DNA from: Cryptomeria japonica
Lineage: Eukaryota; Streptophyta; Pinopsida; Cupressales; Cupressaceae
Direction of reading: 5' to 3'
Assembly (NCBI RefSeq): GCF_030272615.1
Contig: NC_081414.1
Coordinates: forward strand, 665,351,938-665,415,937
Length of the DNA: 64,000 nucleotides
Shown here: one piece after another, positions 56,939-64,000 of the stretch
Position numbering within the stretch: the stretch's first letter is position 1
Layout of the letters: each line of letters begins with the position of its first letter
Notes under the pieces: model-generated
Databases searched by the model: none
What the model was told of the DNA's origin: nothing
The model's input: the letters and a program-made list of their open reading frames with translations, nothing else
Translations under genes and position numbers: made by a program

Positions 56939-58584
56939 CTGGATCTCCCTCGTGCCAGTAGGGATCATGATATGGTAGTATCTGTGACTGAGAACCGCTA
57001 GGCTCCCCTCGCTCGTATACTCTATCTACGAAGGGTGTAGGCTGGACGGTACTGGTGACAGGTCTCCGTATCGCCTCCTGTTCCCCCTGTTGGAGAATAG
57101 GAGGTGGATCTAGAGCTATGGTATCGTCTCCTGAATGGTGGGGAGCTGCATCCGACTCCTCCTCATCATCTCTATCCTCCTCCTCCTCGTCCTCCTCGTC
57201 ATCCTCGTCCTCATCCGCATCATCACCTGCATCCTCCTCGTCCTCCTCTCTATCTGCATCCTCATCCTCCTCCTCCTCGTCACTGGGTTGATCGCCTGTA
57301 GGTGGATCAGGATCTCCTGCCTCCTCATGACCCTCTCCCTCCTCTGGCTCCTCTGACCTGGATCCCTCGTCCTCGTCTCAGTCTCCATGTCTCCATGGGC
57401 CTAGATAGCCTGTCAGATGATCTGGTGGAAAGATAGGACCTGGATATGATCTCATGAACCATGAAACATATCTACGCTGTGCTCCAGGCTCTGTAGAATA
57501 GTCAGTGACTACATCCTGATCAGACCCCTCTAAGTCTGTCGTCTCAATATCATCTACCATCGGTCTCGCTACTGCTCCAGGTCTGGGAAGGACCCGTGAG
57601 TGTCGAGTATAGATGGGCACATCGGTTGGAACACACTGCTCTAGTCCGAACTGCCTCCATACTCGGTCAAAGTAGAAAGGGACTATGATGTGTGCATATC
57701 GTCCTCGCAGTAGGCAGTTCCTCTGTAGACATGCTAACTGTCTCTCCATACCATCCCATCTGTGCATCAGTAGGTAAGGTCTCCACACTATCACCTCGGA
57801 TGTCAGTCTATCAACAATCACTCTCCAATATAATAAATCGCCAAATCTCCACTCTCTGGTAAGTGGATAAGCGAACACCCTAGGTCGCTCGCTCGCTGTA
57901 CTCAGTGGAAAGCCGATGGGCCTGGTGCATGTGAAGTGCTCTAAAATCCACACCTGTAGAAGTGTGCATGTCATCAAACTACAACCCTGTCCGAATACAT
58001 ACTCCTCAAGGTCGTGATAGAGATGTGCAAGCATACTCTGACCCCAAGCATACACTCTCCTATGTCTCTCCATCGCTCTGATACACCATGTGAGGCCCCC
58101 ATGCATGTGTGCCCCTCGCCCATTAGGGCAGACGGCTAGTGCTATGATGGCTATCATAAGGCATCTCAGAAGTGGTACCTCCCCTGTAGGATGTAAGAGC
58201 CAGCTGACCATGATGCGACCTCTCGTCTCGCTCGGCATGACTCTCCCTATGCAATACACCTGCTCTCTCTGATGATCCTCCGCTGACCGATCGGTCGCGT
58301 ATGTAATTGTCGCTCCTCTGATAGGAAGACGAAGTATACGGTACACATCCTCGAGTGTGACCGTCAGCTCTCCTACTGGAAGGTGAAAGGTGCATGTGTC
58401 AGGATCCCATCGCTCCATCAAGGCCATCAGCATCGCAGGATGAAATCGAATGGCCGACATCAAAATCACGTACCACAATCCTACAATCGATAGTGTGTCT
58501 CTTTCTGATTGAGTCAGCCGTGGAATCTGATCTCGCAAAGTGCGAAGAATATGTCCCGCTGTGTGCTCTCATGTACGGGAGACC
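56939..58584 (-). pseudogene. Antisense plant-mobile-domain (PMD, MAIN-like) exon in element G
   Basis: Seen: the frame from about 58580 down to 56939 has only two stops, TGA at 58569-58571 and TGA at 57378-57380, both one C-to-T step from CGA. The Glu-Arg-Trp-Asp-Pro-x-Thr-x-Thr-Phe-His-Leu-Pro-x-Gly-Glu-x-Thr-Val-Thr-Leu-Glu-Asp-Val block (about 58370-58440) is the PMD signature, and Trp-rich helices follow for about 300 residues. After the second stop comes a 60-residue Asp/Glu run, then a Pro-rich region up to the donor at 56938. Known: PMD proteins (MAIN/MAIL-like) act in silencing and meristem maintenance, and PMD copies are found inside plant Ty3/gypsy elements, often antisense. An AG acceptor lies at 58585. 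Confidence 0.75.
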
Positions 58585-58679
58585 CTGCAACACGAAAACA
58601 TGACGATAATCAGTACTCGATCATCGAAATCGCAAATGCAAACCATCGCACATCGTATGCTAGCCCCGGAACCTCTCGC

Positions 58680-58875
58680 CAGGCCCTGATTGGGGACCAT
58701 GGCGCCCTGTCAGGGACCATGGTGCCCTGAGGGGACCATGGTGCCCTGTCAGGGACCATAGTGCCCTGAGGGGACCATGGTGCCCTATAGGGACCATGGC
58801 GCCCTTGTCAGGGACCATGGTGGCCTGGGGGGACCAGGGCGCCCCTCAGGGACCATGGCACCCTGGGTGGGCCCC
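58680..58875. repeat. Minisatellite of GGGACCATGG units (about 20-22 bp)
   Basis: About nine units of GGGACCATGGYGCCCTG separated by alternating TCA and GAGG spacers, so a dimer of about 42 bp repeats. It lies in the probable first intron of the antisense gene. The same GGACCATGGCGCCC word occurs in the 3' LTR (59989-60003), and its reverse form GGGCGCCCTGGTCC occurs at about 60773-60786 and 60796-60815. Confidence 0.85.
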
Positions 58876-58956
58876 GGTCGGCCTTTGAGGCCCGCATACG
58901 ATCACGGAAAAGTCAAACATGCGAAAAATCAAAATTCAAACGTTCAGTCAACTCAC

Positions 58957-59037
58957 CTCGTCCAGTGGCTCGTCGTCGATCACGGCCTGGCGCAGGATCT
59001 CGATCCTCGTGGGACGCTCCGGTCGTCGTGAAGGCAT
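58957..59037 (-). CDS. Antisense PMD gene, probable first exon
   Basis: Seen: ATG at 59037 opens 27 Arg/Glu/Asp-rich codons and ends at a strong donor GAG|GTGAGT (58951-58956). The next acceptor is TTTCGTGTTGCAG at 58585. Joined directly, the frame is one base off the PMD frame, so an indel, a different acceptor or a small missing exon must be assumed. The exon lies about 600 bases inside the 3' LTR, so antisense transcription would start near or in that LTR. Confidence 0.5.
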
Positions 59038-59609
59038 GGTGATGGCTAGGTGGGCTCCGCTACACTGAATAGTATCCTGAAATTGACAAAGTGACGAATA
59101 CAAGTGTCACTTTCGAGGTATATACTCTCATTTGCTTGTTCTTACTTTTTGAAACCCTAATTTTTCCTCTGTCATTCATCTTATCATAACTTGAGTTTGG
59201 GAGATGCGATTTTCGAGCCGTTTGTTGCATTGGAATCGTACTTTCCTTCCCCTACTCTCGGGATGTTCCAAAAAGTGCTCTGATGAAGCCTATTTAGTGA
59301 ACACCCCTCATCAACACTCTCTTACACAATTTGTCGCAAGTAAACATGCTACCCTGTTTCACCTCCCTAATAAGCAAGTCGAAACAGGGGGGGGCATATA
59401 GCTACTCACAGATTTCATCACTTTCCCTAGTAAGCATTAGGTGATTTTGTGATCTAACGTTTGTTTTGTAGGGTGCGGTTCCTAACTGTGTACTGCAGAT
59501 ACCGCTGGGGGCTTCGTCCGACAACTTATGGATATATCCTTTTTTCAAATGATGTTTACTTTTCTGTACTTTAGCTTGCATATGCACGTAGTACTCATAT
59601 GACCGCTAA
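59038..59609. other. Element G 3' internal end
   Basis: No gene supported on either strand. Holds a G-run (59389-59395). It would be the antisense promoter region if the PMD gene is transcribed. Confidence 0.4.
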
Positions 59610-59622
59610 AGTGGGGGCTAAA
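59610..59622 (+). promoter_or_regulatory. Polypurine tract of element G
   Basis: AGTGGGGGCTAAA immediately before TGTAGCG, the start of the 3' LTR. Confidence 0.75.
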
Positions 59623-61246
59623 TGTAGCGTTATAAATTGTACGCACTCGCTAGGGTGGTACAATTTCACACCTAGTTTAGCACCCGCCTTAGTGCATTTT
59701 ACATTCTGCATTGCATTTCTCCTTAAGCACTTAATTAATCAAATTAATTAGGTCTAAGGTTCCATTTCATCATTCTCTACATCACAAAGTTGGGCCCTTT
59801 CACTAAAGCGCGCCCTTCGCATTTTATTCCTTCAATACATAACTTAATCAAAAACCCTAATTAAGTCCTATTCCGAACTTGGGGGCTTGGTTTCGGGGTC
59901 AAAACATCTCGAAATCACCTGTAACTTCGGGATTCTCTCTAAAATCATCATATCCGACGACCCTGAAAATTTAGTGAAAAGTTGTCGGGACCATGGCGCC
60001 CGGTGCACATGGTCCCGGACATTTTTCCCGAAATTTTAGGAGCGTGATCCAATCATAAAATAAAGCTTAACCCCAAGAAATTGGCGGGATATTCAATCTC
60101 TAGGTCGGCCAAAATACGAATTTATGACCTAGGGTTTCATACATAAAAGCTCTCTTTCCTCATTTTGAAAGGATCGGATTTTTGTTTCCAGGAACTTCAT
60201 ATGTAGCGAAAGAGCAGATCTTTGAGGACTTCAACAACATTCAACATCATTCTATCAAGCATTTATCAAATTCATTCATCCACTTAGGGCTTGGAAGACA
60301 TTGAAGAACAATAGGAGATTACCGACTGAAGATTGGCTTGTACTCCTCCCTTGAGGGTTGGGTATGATTTCGTATTGTTTTCATGTCTTTGCATAAGCTT
60401 TGATACATCATTTATTCATGCTTTAGATCACATTGCATCTTGATTTAGAGCATTTACATTATCATTTACAAGCAATTAGGGTTTACTTTCTAGGTTGCTC
60501 TAGTTTGCTTTCTTGCATTTTGGACCTTGCACACACACTAGGTCTGCACACACAATACATTTTACAAAACAACTTGGCTATTCGTGGAGGTGGAAATCAC
60601 CGAAGCGGGGGTTTGACTAAGGAAAAACCCTATATAGCCGCCCCTTCCCCTTTTCAGATATTATTGCAGGTTTCGGGATTCGGACGACGCCGCAGGATAC
60701 AGATCCGGAGAGAGAAAGTTGGGACAACACTCTGTGTGAAATTGCAGAGCAGGAGACCGGGACAGGGGTGCTGGGCGCCCTGGTCCCTGGGACAGAGGCG
60801 CTGGGCGCCCTGGTCCTCCGGACAGACAGTTTGTAGACAGTTTCCAGACAGTGTTTCAGAGTGCAGAACAGTGGTTTCCGGTGCAGTTTTCAGGACAGTG
60901 GCGCCCGCGCCCCCGTCCCGAACATTTTCAGTCCGATTTTGACTCTGGGTACATATCTGCATTCTTATTTTATCCTTACATTTATAGCTGTTCATTGTTT
61001 AATCTCAATTCTGCAATCTTGTTATTGGTTCATACTTGCATTTTGGGATTAGGGTTTGAACTTGCATTACTTAATCTTACAATTTCAACAAGGGAATAGG
61101 AATCCTAATAGATATCCCGTGGCTCTCTCTTTCACCAAAAGAAGTAGCCAATTGTGCGATATCTCTAGGCTCTTTCATATTCCGTAATGTGTGTCAAAAG
61201 GTAGGATTAGGGTATGTTGACCTAGTCTCGCTTTTTCCCCAACACA
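59623..61246 (+). repeat. 3' LTR of element G
   Basis: Pairs with 48471-50096. The clearest non-point difference is in the GC-rich segment at about 60765-60815, where short GGGCGCC-containing words differ in copy and sequence. The frame at 60433-60942 is the LTR counterpart of 49281-49748. Confidence 0.9.
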
Positions 61247-61251
61247 AGTTC
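61247..61251. repeat. Right target-site duplication of element G (AGTTC)
   Basis: Identical to 48466-48470. Confidence 0.9.
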
Positions 61252-61870
61252 TGATAATGAATACTAGACTGATGCCAATCAACATCACTTAAGTTTCTAC
61301 CAGAGGGGAAAAGACCCCCAATCTGTCTCTAAAGTACTCAAATGATTCCTTGGGCAAAGGTTAAGTGAAAATATCTGCAATTTTCTCTTTAGTGTTCACA
61401 TAAACCAATCTGATTTCATTTGTTTCTACCTTTTTCCTTCAAAAAGTTATACTTGATTGATATGTGCTTTGTCTTAGAATGAAATACTGGATTCTTTGAT
61501 ATGTCAATAGCAACAGAGTTATCACAGTGAATAACTACCAGGTTATCACAATCTACCCTTATATCTTTCAACATTTTCTTCAACCATAGAACTTTTGTAC
61601 AACTAGTAACAACAACAACATACTCAACTTCATCAGTAAATATAGAAGTACATGATTGTTTCTTGTTGATCCATGAAACAAGTTTCTTTCCAAGAAAGAA
61701 AGTTCCATTGGATGTACCTTTTTGGTCATCTATATCTCCAGCCCAATCTACATCTGTATATGCACATAGTGTAAAGTCATCGTCTTTAGGATACCACAAA
61801 CCATATTCAGTTGTTCCTTGTAAATATCTGAAAATCCTTGCTACCAGAGCAAAAGATTCATCCTTTGCAG
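61252..61870 (-). pseudogene. Copia-C RNase H
   Basis: Seen: Leu-Trp-Tyr-Pro-Lys, Tyr-Thr-Asp-Val-Asp-Trp-Ala-Gly-Asp, Ser-Trp-Ile-Asn-Lys-Lys-Gln-Ser, a changed Asp-Glu-Val-Glu-Tyr (normally Ala-Glu-Ala-Glu-Tyr), Cys-Asp-Asn-Ser-Val-Ala-Ile, Lys-Thr-Lys-His-Ile, and beyond 61416 the Ala-Asp-Ile-Phe-Thr-Lys-Pro-Leu end. Known: Copia RNase H blocks. Nearly open (61416-61799). Confidence 0.85.
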
Positions 61871-62168
61871 ACCAATCTAGCCTTGTTCCTCAGAACTTGT
61901 CCATCTTCATTCAATTTATTCCTAAAACTCATTTAGTTCCAATAACATTCTTGTTTTTAGGTTGGGGAACTAAAGTCCATGTGTTGTTCATTTCTATATG
62001 ATCCAATTCCTCTTCCATAGCTTTCATCCAACATTCATCCTTACATGCATCAACTACTGATGTCGATTCAATTTGAGAAATTGAGCATACCTCTTCAACT
62101 GCCAACCTTCTCCTTGTCCTCACTCCTTTTCTTTTATCTCCAATGATCTGATCTTTTGAATGATTCAA
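61870..62168 (-). pseudogene. Copia-C RT start fused to RT end (core deleted)
   Basis: Seen: Trp-Met-Lys-Ala-Met-Glu-Glu-Glu-Leu-Asp and Asn-Thr-Trp-Thr-Leu-Val-Pro, then a degenerate Trp-Val-x-Arg-Asn-Lys region at about 61930. Within about 70 bases the frame is already at the Phe-Arg-Tyr-Leu-Gln-Gly-Thr block that precedes RNase H. The catalytic YVDD part (about 500-600 bases) is missing. Known: the RVT_2 domain is about 240 residues. Confidence 0.8.
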
Positions 62169-62314
62169 CCTTGCATACCTAGGAGTCTTCTAACTTTCTA
62201 TTTCTCTGCTCTGATCTTAAGTTACTGTTGATTTTTTTGATACTGTTGGGGTAACTGGTTCAACATTCTATTCTAGTGCAAGCATTACCAGATCAGTTAT
62301 GATCATTTCCACTT

Positions 62315-62600
62315 TTAGTTCTCTTCCATAAGTTCTGATTTGACCTTTGTACTGGTCATCCACCTTGGCATTAGGGCTCTCCACAATTCTTTGCAATCTT
62401 TTATTATAACATCTATATGCTTTGCTTTCATTTGAATAACCAAGAAATATCCTTTCATCACATCTAGGATCAAACTTTCTAATTCACTACCAAAGATTCT
62501 GAAATACTTCACTGAAGGTGTATGACTAAAACACAACTTGTAAAGTGTCTTACCTGTAAACCAAACCAGATCCAAGATTCAACAAATCTTCACTTGTTAA
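62315..62600 (-). pseudogene. Copia-C integrase C-terminal fragment
   Basis: Seen: Lys-Thr-Leu-Tyr-Lys-Leu, His-Thr-Pro-Ser-Val-Lys-Tyr-Phe-Arg-Ile-Phe-Gly-Ser, then a frameshifted Phe-Leu-Gly-Tyr-like end. Known: the P-SVKYLRIFGS block follows the Copia integrase core. The DDE core is not present upstream. Confidence 0.75.
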
Positions 62601-63064
62601 CCTTCAAACTGACTTATCCAATGTCTGAAACAGACTTTTAGACCACTACCGGTGGCAATGCAAGATTTGTCATCAATTTGCCTCCCCCTAAGGCAAATGC
62701 CTTAGATACTGAATGAGTTTCCTGCATGTGCAGGAACATTCTGCTCTGTCGGTTGAGTAACTGGGGTATATGCTTCTATCAGATTAACATCTGGGGTATT
62801 TGATTATGTCGGTTGATCCTCGAGCTTTCTAATCCACTTCCTTTCATGCTCCTTCCAAATATCATCAATTTTTTGCTTTCCCTTCTCATTGGATTTGTCA
62901 TTTTGTGCCATTTCGGTCTTCCTTGTCCTCCTCGTCTCCATGAAACGCATTGCTTTGAGGTTGTCAAATGAAGATTGGGAGATTGAGTGGAGTTAAGTGT
63001 GGATTTCTCACACTTGCATAACAAAGTAAGGATATGTAACATGCTGAAATTTTAAAAGAGATAT
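62601..63064 (-). other. Copia-C rearranged gag-side remnant
   Basis: Mostly non-coding. At about 62820-62835 (minus) the sequence TGGATTAGAAAG resembles the gag tail of element D at 38890. The frame 62779-63042 has no domain. Protease and the integrase core are missing, so a large deletion lies here. Abuts Copia-F. Confidence 0.4.
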
Positions 63065-63437
63065 TGTTAGATTATTCGGGTATTTACTTGATTAATTAAA
63101 CAATATTTGTTTAATTATTTAAGTTCCCTTTATCTCTTTTACACTTAACTTTAGGTGCATAATAATTAATTCTTTTATTAATTATTATGTGCAGACCTAG
63201 GTTTTCTCTTTTAGGGTTTCTTGACCTATTAAAGGTTGAGTTCATTCTTTTCATTGTAAGAAGAAGAAGGATTATTACATTACACATTTTGTGAATACTA
63301 AGCTCTCTCTTTTTGAGCATATTTTCTGTGTATTTCTTTCTTTTATGATTTGCTTCCTTGCTTCTCCTTGTAACATGTTTTTCAGCTTGCAGAGATCATT
63401 TGGGCTCCTGTGGTGTTGTATTTTCTCAACTCCAACA
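63065..63437 (+). repeat. 5' LTR of Copia-F
   Basis: TGTTAGATTATTCGGG...CTCCAACA, 373 bp, followed by a perfect initiator-Met primer site. Contains an AATTAATT-type inverted repeat near 63165-63190. The 3' partner is outside the window. Confidence 0.75.
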
Positions 63438-63449
63438 TGGTATCAGAGC
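63438..63449 (+). promoter_or_regulatory. Copia-F primer-binding site (initiator tRNA-Met)
   Basis: TGGTATCAGAGC, exact match to the common plant LTR-element site, directly after the LTR end CAACA. Confidence 0.9.
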
Positions 63450-64000
63450 TTCAGATCTGCAACTACCTATTCTTGTTTTGAGAATTTTTGCATTGGAAGT
63501 TGATCTGGGGTTTCAGAAAGTTTTTTTATGCACCTAGGTATAGGATTTTGTCTGAGCACTTTGGGCCTGAACAGACCTCACAATCGTGCTTAGAAGGCCT
63601 GAAAACCTCTATGGTCATATAAAATTTGACCTATTTTGGTTCCTGAGCCTCTAGGATCATTTTTTCTCAGATCTAGGTCGTACGGCCTTGGCACGCAATT
63701 CGAGAAAAAATTCAAAAATTTATTTTTTGCCTTTTTATGGCATGCAGGCCGAAATTTGATTTTTTGTTAAAAAAATTGAAAAAAATAATAAAAAAGGTGA
63801 TTGTTTTTTTTTTTGCAAAAAAAAAACTTTTTTTTTTTTTTTGGGGTTTGTTTTGCATTGCGTAGGGTATCGGGCTGACAGTCTGGCCACCGTACGGTGA
63901 TCGGACCTGTTAGTCCGGTCACCTATCAGCCCCGACGGCCTCTGTGGTCCCCGTTGGCAGCTCCCTTTGGCCCCGCTGATAGCTCTCTCCGGCCCCAACG
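63450..64000 (+). mobile_element. Copia-F leader (continues past the window)
   Basis: Untranslated leader: T-rich, with homopolymer runs (63800-63842), then GC-rich from about 63850 (GGCCCCG-type words). No gag start is reached. Resembles element B in having a GC-rich part of the leader. Confidence 0.65.

Larger units (their letters stand above)
48471..61246 (+). mobile_element. Element G: young Ty3/gypsy retrotransposon, Tat-like, with antisense PMD gene
   Basis: Seen: 1,626- and 1,624-bp LTRs starting TGTAGCGT and ending CCCCAACACA, perfect AGTTC target duplications, purine tract before the 3' LTR, and protease, G-patch, RT, RNase H, second RNase H, H2C2 zinc and integrase in that order. 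Known: RT-RNaseH-aRNH-INT order, a G-patch and long 3' regions with extra ORFs are traits of the Tat/Ogre branch of Ty3/gypsy. By eye the LTRs differ at roughly 30 sites, mostly transitions. No Gag domain is recognisable. Total 12.8 kb. Confidence 0.9.
46887..63064 (-). mobile_element. Copia-C: RT-deleted Ty1/copia element, minus strand, split by gypsy element G
   Basis: Seen: 3' LTR at 46887-48070, purine tract and internal 3' end at 48071-48465, then after element G the RNase H, a joined RT start and part of integrase at 61252-62575 and a gag-tail-like stretch near 62830. A 5' LTR is not present in the window; the element is abutted by Copia-F at 63065. Left flank AATCT (46882-46886) is a possible target site. 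The internal end and LTR are related to element D. Confidence 0.7.

Noticed and set aside
57055-57388. Poly-Ser, poly-Pro/His and Arg/Met-rich frames on both strands.
   Set aside because: They are other-frame readings of the Asp/Glu-coding run of the antisense PMD gene.
63735-63998. 87-codon minus frame with poly-Lys.
   Set aside because: Encoded by homopolymer and GC-rich leader of Copia-F; wrong strand for the element.

Overview
The window looks like nuclear DNA from a seed plant with a large, retrotransposon-packed genome. A gymnosperm is my best guess, from the style of the elements and the lack of host genes, but nothing here fixes the species. The sequence is AT-rich. No rRNA, tRNA, organelle or bacterial gene was seen. 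Nearly everything that can be recognised is transposable-element sequence, mostly nested.

Left part (1-8428). The first 522 bases hold two exons of a minus-strand, transposase-associated-looking zinc-cluster gene that runs off the left edge. Two strongly G-depleted tracts (about 1215-1870 and 5500-5890) flank a decayed Ty3/gypsy gag on the minus strand (about 4565-5145). A small palindrome cluster lies at 6.6 kb. The rest has no supportable gene.

LINE-1 (8444-19919, plus strand). This 5'-truncated plant LINE is bounded by a 15-bp target duplication and a poly-A tail. It carries endonuclease, reverse transcriptase, zinc-binding and RNase H remnants. It is split by element E (about 8997-14800). 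E holds a degenerate reading frame of about 1,200 codons with no recognised domain (13430 down to 9760), an LTR-like end with a TATA box, and an array of at least 14 palindromes with a shared core and changing arms (13607-14672).

Middle (19935-46886). After unassigned sequence and one unrecognised protein fragment (23.2-23.6 kb), an older minus-strand LINE-2 (about 25.2-25.4 kb and 42.36-46.88 kb) is split by Copia-A (25412-42352, minus strand). Copia-A was itself hit three times: by a solo LTR (26552-27445), by a defective Copia-like element B (29976-34263) placed at its protease active-site codon, and by element D (about 36902-42268, plus strand). D has a gag-like CCHC protein followed by an unknown sense-strand protein where pol should be.

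Right part (46887-64000). Copia-C (minus strand; its LTR has entered LINE-2) has lost its reverse-transcriptase core. It is split by a young, nearly complete Tat-like Ty3/gypsy element G (48471-61246), with perfect AGTTC target duplications and LTRs about 98% alike by eye. G has one long pol frame broken by a single TGA, no recognisable Gag, and an antisense intron-bearing plant-mobile-domain gene between pol and the 3' LTR. The window ends in the 5' LTR and leader of another Copia element, F (63065 onward, plus strand).

The order of insertion follows from the nesting: LINE-2, then Copia-A and Copia-C, then solo LTR, B, D and G. Most internal stop codons in the unknown and pol frames are one C-to-T change away from CAA, CAG or CGA, as expected from decay of methylated, silenced elements.
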